NCBI GenBank assembly: GCA_016841185.1
Contig: JAENZQ010000007.1
Coordinates: forward strand, 62,001-126,000
Length of the DNA: 64,000 nt
Source: Anaerovorax odorimutans
GTDB taxonomy: Bacteria > Bacillota > Clostridia > Peptostreptococcales > JAAYPU01
Direction: 5' to 3'
Positions 62,795 through 64,000 of the stretch are shown one piece after another. A program made the position numbers and the translations under genes. Numbering within the stretch: the stretch's first letter is position 1; every line of letters starts with the position of its first letter. The notes beneath the pieces were generated by a model that was given only the letters and a program-made list of their open reading frames with translations, was not told the origin of the DNA and ran no database searches.

Positions 62795-62805
62795 AACAGT
62801 TTAAT

Positions 62806-63003
62806 CTAGATTACTTCAATATTTTCAGCCTGTGGGCCTTTAGCTCCTTGAACCACATCAAATGAAACTTCCTGGCCTTCCACAAGTGTCTTATAACCAT
62901 CCACTTTTATCTGAGAAAAATGTGCGAATACATCATTGCCATCCTCTCCTGTAATAAAGCCAAATCCCTTGTCTGCATTAAACCATTTTACTGTACCTTT
63001 CAT
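62806..63003 (-). CDS. Cold-shock protein (CspA family)
   Basis: A 65-residue single-strand RNA/DNA chaperone. [32 protein letters not shown] contains the RNP1 (KGFGFI) and RNP2 (VFAHF) motifs. ATG 63003 is preceded by GGAGGT about ten bases away. It has a long leader (~140 nt) from the promoter at 63149, typical of cold-shock mRNAs. Confidence 0.95.
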   Translation of the reverse strand: MKGTVKWFNADKGFGFITGEDGNDVFAHFSQIKVDGYKTLVEGQEVSFDVVQGAKGPQAENIEVI

Positions 63004-63148
63004 GTTGCGTGTTACCTCCATAATCTTTTAATTCTTAAGCTTTTAGTAATTTTTGTAATACATATAACAAATCATATATATTCGGGTAATAAACTGTATG
63101 TATACACTGTCATGTTAAATGATTACTAAAATAATTAAGCATTATTTA

Positions 63149-63177
63149 ATAATATAGTATTTACGCCAATAAGTCAA
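63149..63177 (-). promoter_or_regulatory. Promoter of the cold-shock gene
   Basis: Minus strand: -35 TTGACT (63177-63172), 17-base spacer, -10 TATTAT (63154-63149); start near 63142 leaves a ~140-nt untranslated leader. The remaining gap to 63300 is AT-rich with nothing else recognised. Confidence 0.65.
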
Positions 63178-63301
63178 ATTATCCTTCTTAAATTATACTT
63201 TTATCTCAATTACTTATTCTTATTGTACCCCATTAAGCAAAACATAATTAGAATAATAAATAACAAAAATAGTTAAATTTTCATTACTAAAAAATAAAGA
63301 G

Positions 63302-63358
63302 TTGACATTATTTGCCCAAGGGATTAAACTAAAAGTAGATTGAGTTATTCGATTAACT
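63302..63358 (+). promoter_or_regulatory. Promoter and candidate operator of the LacI-type gene
   Basis: -35 TTGACA (63302-63307), 17-base spacer, -10 TAAACT (63325-63330). AGTTATTCGATTAACT (63343-63358) is a near-perfect palindrome with the central CG usual for LacI-family sites, located just after the start point, suggesting autorepression. Confidence 0.6.
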
Positions 63359-63395
63359 AAATTGTCATAATTAAATTTGAATAAGGAGGATTGCG

Positions 63396-64000
63396 GTGCG
63401 ATCTACGATAAAAGATGTAGCTAAACTTGCGAATGTTTCTACCGCAACAGTATCAAACGTCCTGACAAAGAAGAAGTATGTCAGCCCGGATTTGGCGGAA
63501 AAAATTCGTCAAGCAATGAATGAGCTCAATTATAAGCCCAATACAATAGCCCGTAGTTTAAAAGTAAACCGTTCTTTCAACATCGGATTAATGGTTCCGG
63601 ACATTACCAATCCATTCTTTGGTGAGATTGTCAAATATGCCGAAAAAGTGGCTCATAAGGAAAATTATCAGATCACATTATGCAACTCGGATAACGATTC
63701 AAAACGTGAAAATAAATTGATCGATATTTTTTTATCTGCCGGTATGGATGGCATTATTAACGTTGCACCTCGTATGAAGCAAAGGCAGCTTAATCAAAAA
63801 CTTAATATTCCTATGATCATAGTAGACCGGCCTCATTTTCAGACTTCTGAAAATATTGCTTTTGTTTATGCTGACAATTATATCAGTTCAGCCTCTGTTG
63901 CACAGTACTTTGTCGAAAGAGGTTATCGCAAATTCATTTGTTTTGCAGGCCCCATAGAAGATGTTCCTAATGCCTATAAAAGACTGTCCGGCTTTTTGGA
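63396..64000 (+). CDS. LacI-family transcriptional regulator, 3'-truncated by window edge
   Basis: About 201 residues are visible without a stop. The N-terminal helix-turn-helix TIKDVAKLANVSTATVSNVLT and hinge LNYKPNTIARSLKVNRS are classic, followed by the sugar-binding domain start FNIGLMVPDITNPFFGEIVKYAEKVA and GMDGIINVAP. GTG 63396 follows AAGGAGGA at a five-base spacing. The regulated genes are presumably beyond the window; effector unknown, probably a sugar. Confidence 0.93.
   Translation, partial: MRSTIKDVAKLANVSTATVSNVLTKKKYVSPDLAEKIRQAMNELNYKPNTIARSLKVNRSFNIGLMVPDITNPFFGEIVKYAEKVAHKENYQITLCNSDNDSKRENKLIDIFLSAGMDGIINVAPRMKQRQLNQKLNIPMIIVDRPHFQTSENIAFVYADNYISSASVAQYFVERGYRKFICFAGPIEDVPNAYKRLSGFL

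Overview
The window reads as chromosome of an anaerobic, endospore-forming, low-GC Firmicute (Clostridia/Tissierellia type). Grounds: AT-rich intergenic DNA, Shine-Dalgarno sites of the AGGAGG type, two alpha/beta-type small acid-soluble spore proteins, YlbJ, the PrkC/PrpC pair, a lysine riboswitch, a tungsten-type aldehyde:ferredoxin oxidoreductase and Bacillus-like ylb and ylo gene order. No rRNA, tRNA, CRISPR array, phage or transposase gene was recognised.

Layout. 1-3.4 kb: 3' part of an RND efflux pump and its TetR regulator. 3.4-7.0 kb: an NCS1 permease and a dihydropyrimidinase behind a well-formed sigma-54 promoter and a 25-codon leader ORF. 7.2-11.2 kb: signal peptidase, Hsp33, spore protein, CPBP protease and an M20 deacylase. 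11.4-15.3 kb: promoter, lysine riboswitch and asd-dapA-dapB-dapH. 15.3-24.3 kb: hexuronate/mannonate catabolism (uxuA, uxuB, TRAP transporter, kdgK, kdgA) with two GntR/FCD regulators and two operator-like palindromes. 24.5-35.5 kb: conserved core (rpmF, yceD, ackA, tmcAL, ylbJ, coaD, rsmD, recG, asp23-like, rpmB) plus three tiny membrane-protein genes. 35.9-46.0 kb: catabolic island with a multi-subunit flavoprotein amino/imino acid dehydrogenase, a DapA-family lyase, Na+/solute symporter, aminotransferase, FCD regulator and a divergent AOR + MoaD-like pair. 46.0-62.8 kb: core cluster thiN-rpe-rsgA-prkC-prpC-rsmB-yugP-fmt-def-priA-coaBC-rpoZ-gmk-remA-yicC, with rqcH divergent. 62.8-64 kb: cold-shock protein and the 5' part of a LacI regulator.

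How parts work together. The dap genes convert aspartate semialdehyde to N-acetylated diaminopimelate precursors under lysine control; the divergent M20 enzyme may be the missing deacetylase. UxuB, UxuA, KdgK and KdgA form a complete route from fructuronate to pyruvate plus glyceraldehyde-3-phosphate. In the island, the same palindrome (half-site ACTCATCA) lies just downstream of both divergent promoters, so the dehydrogenase cluster and the AOR are probably one regulon; the set fits oxidation of a proline- or hydroxyproline-like substrate, with the AOR oxidising a semialdehyde intermediate. This is inference.

The least expected feature is not a gene: at least six intergenic regions carry in-phase arrays of degenerate 7-base units, often beside a perfect hairpin, and distant arrays share 11-14-base words. 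One array encodes the C-terminus of Rpe. A separate ~105-bp palindromic element occurs twice. No tool was run; all similarity statements come from recognising motifs by eye.
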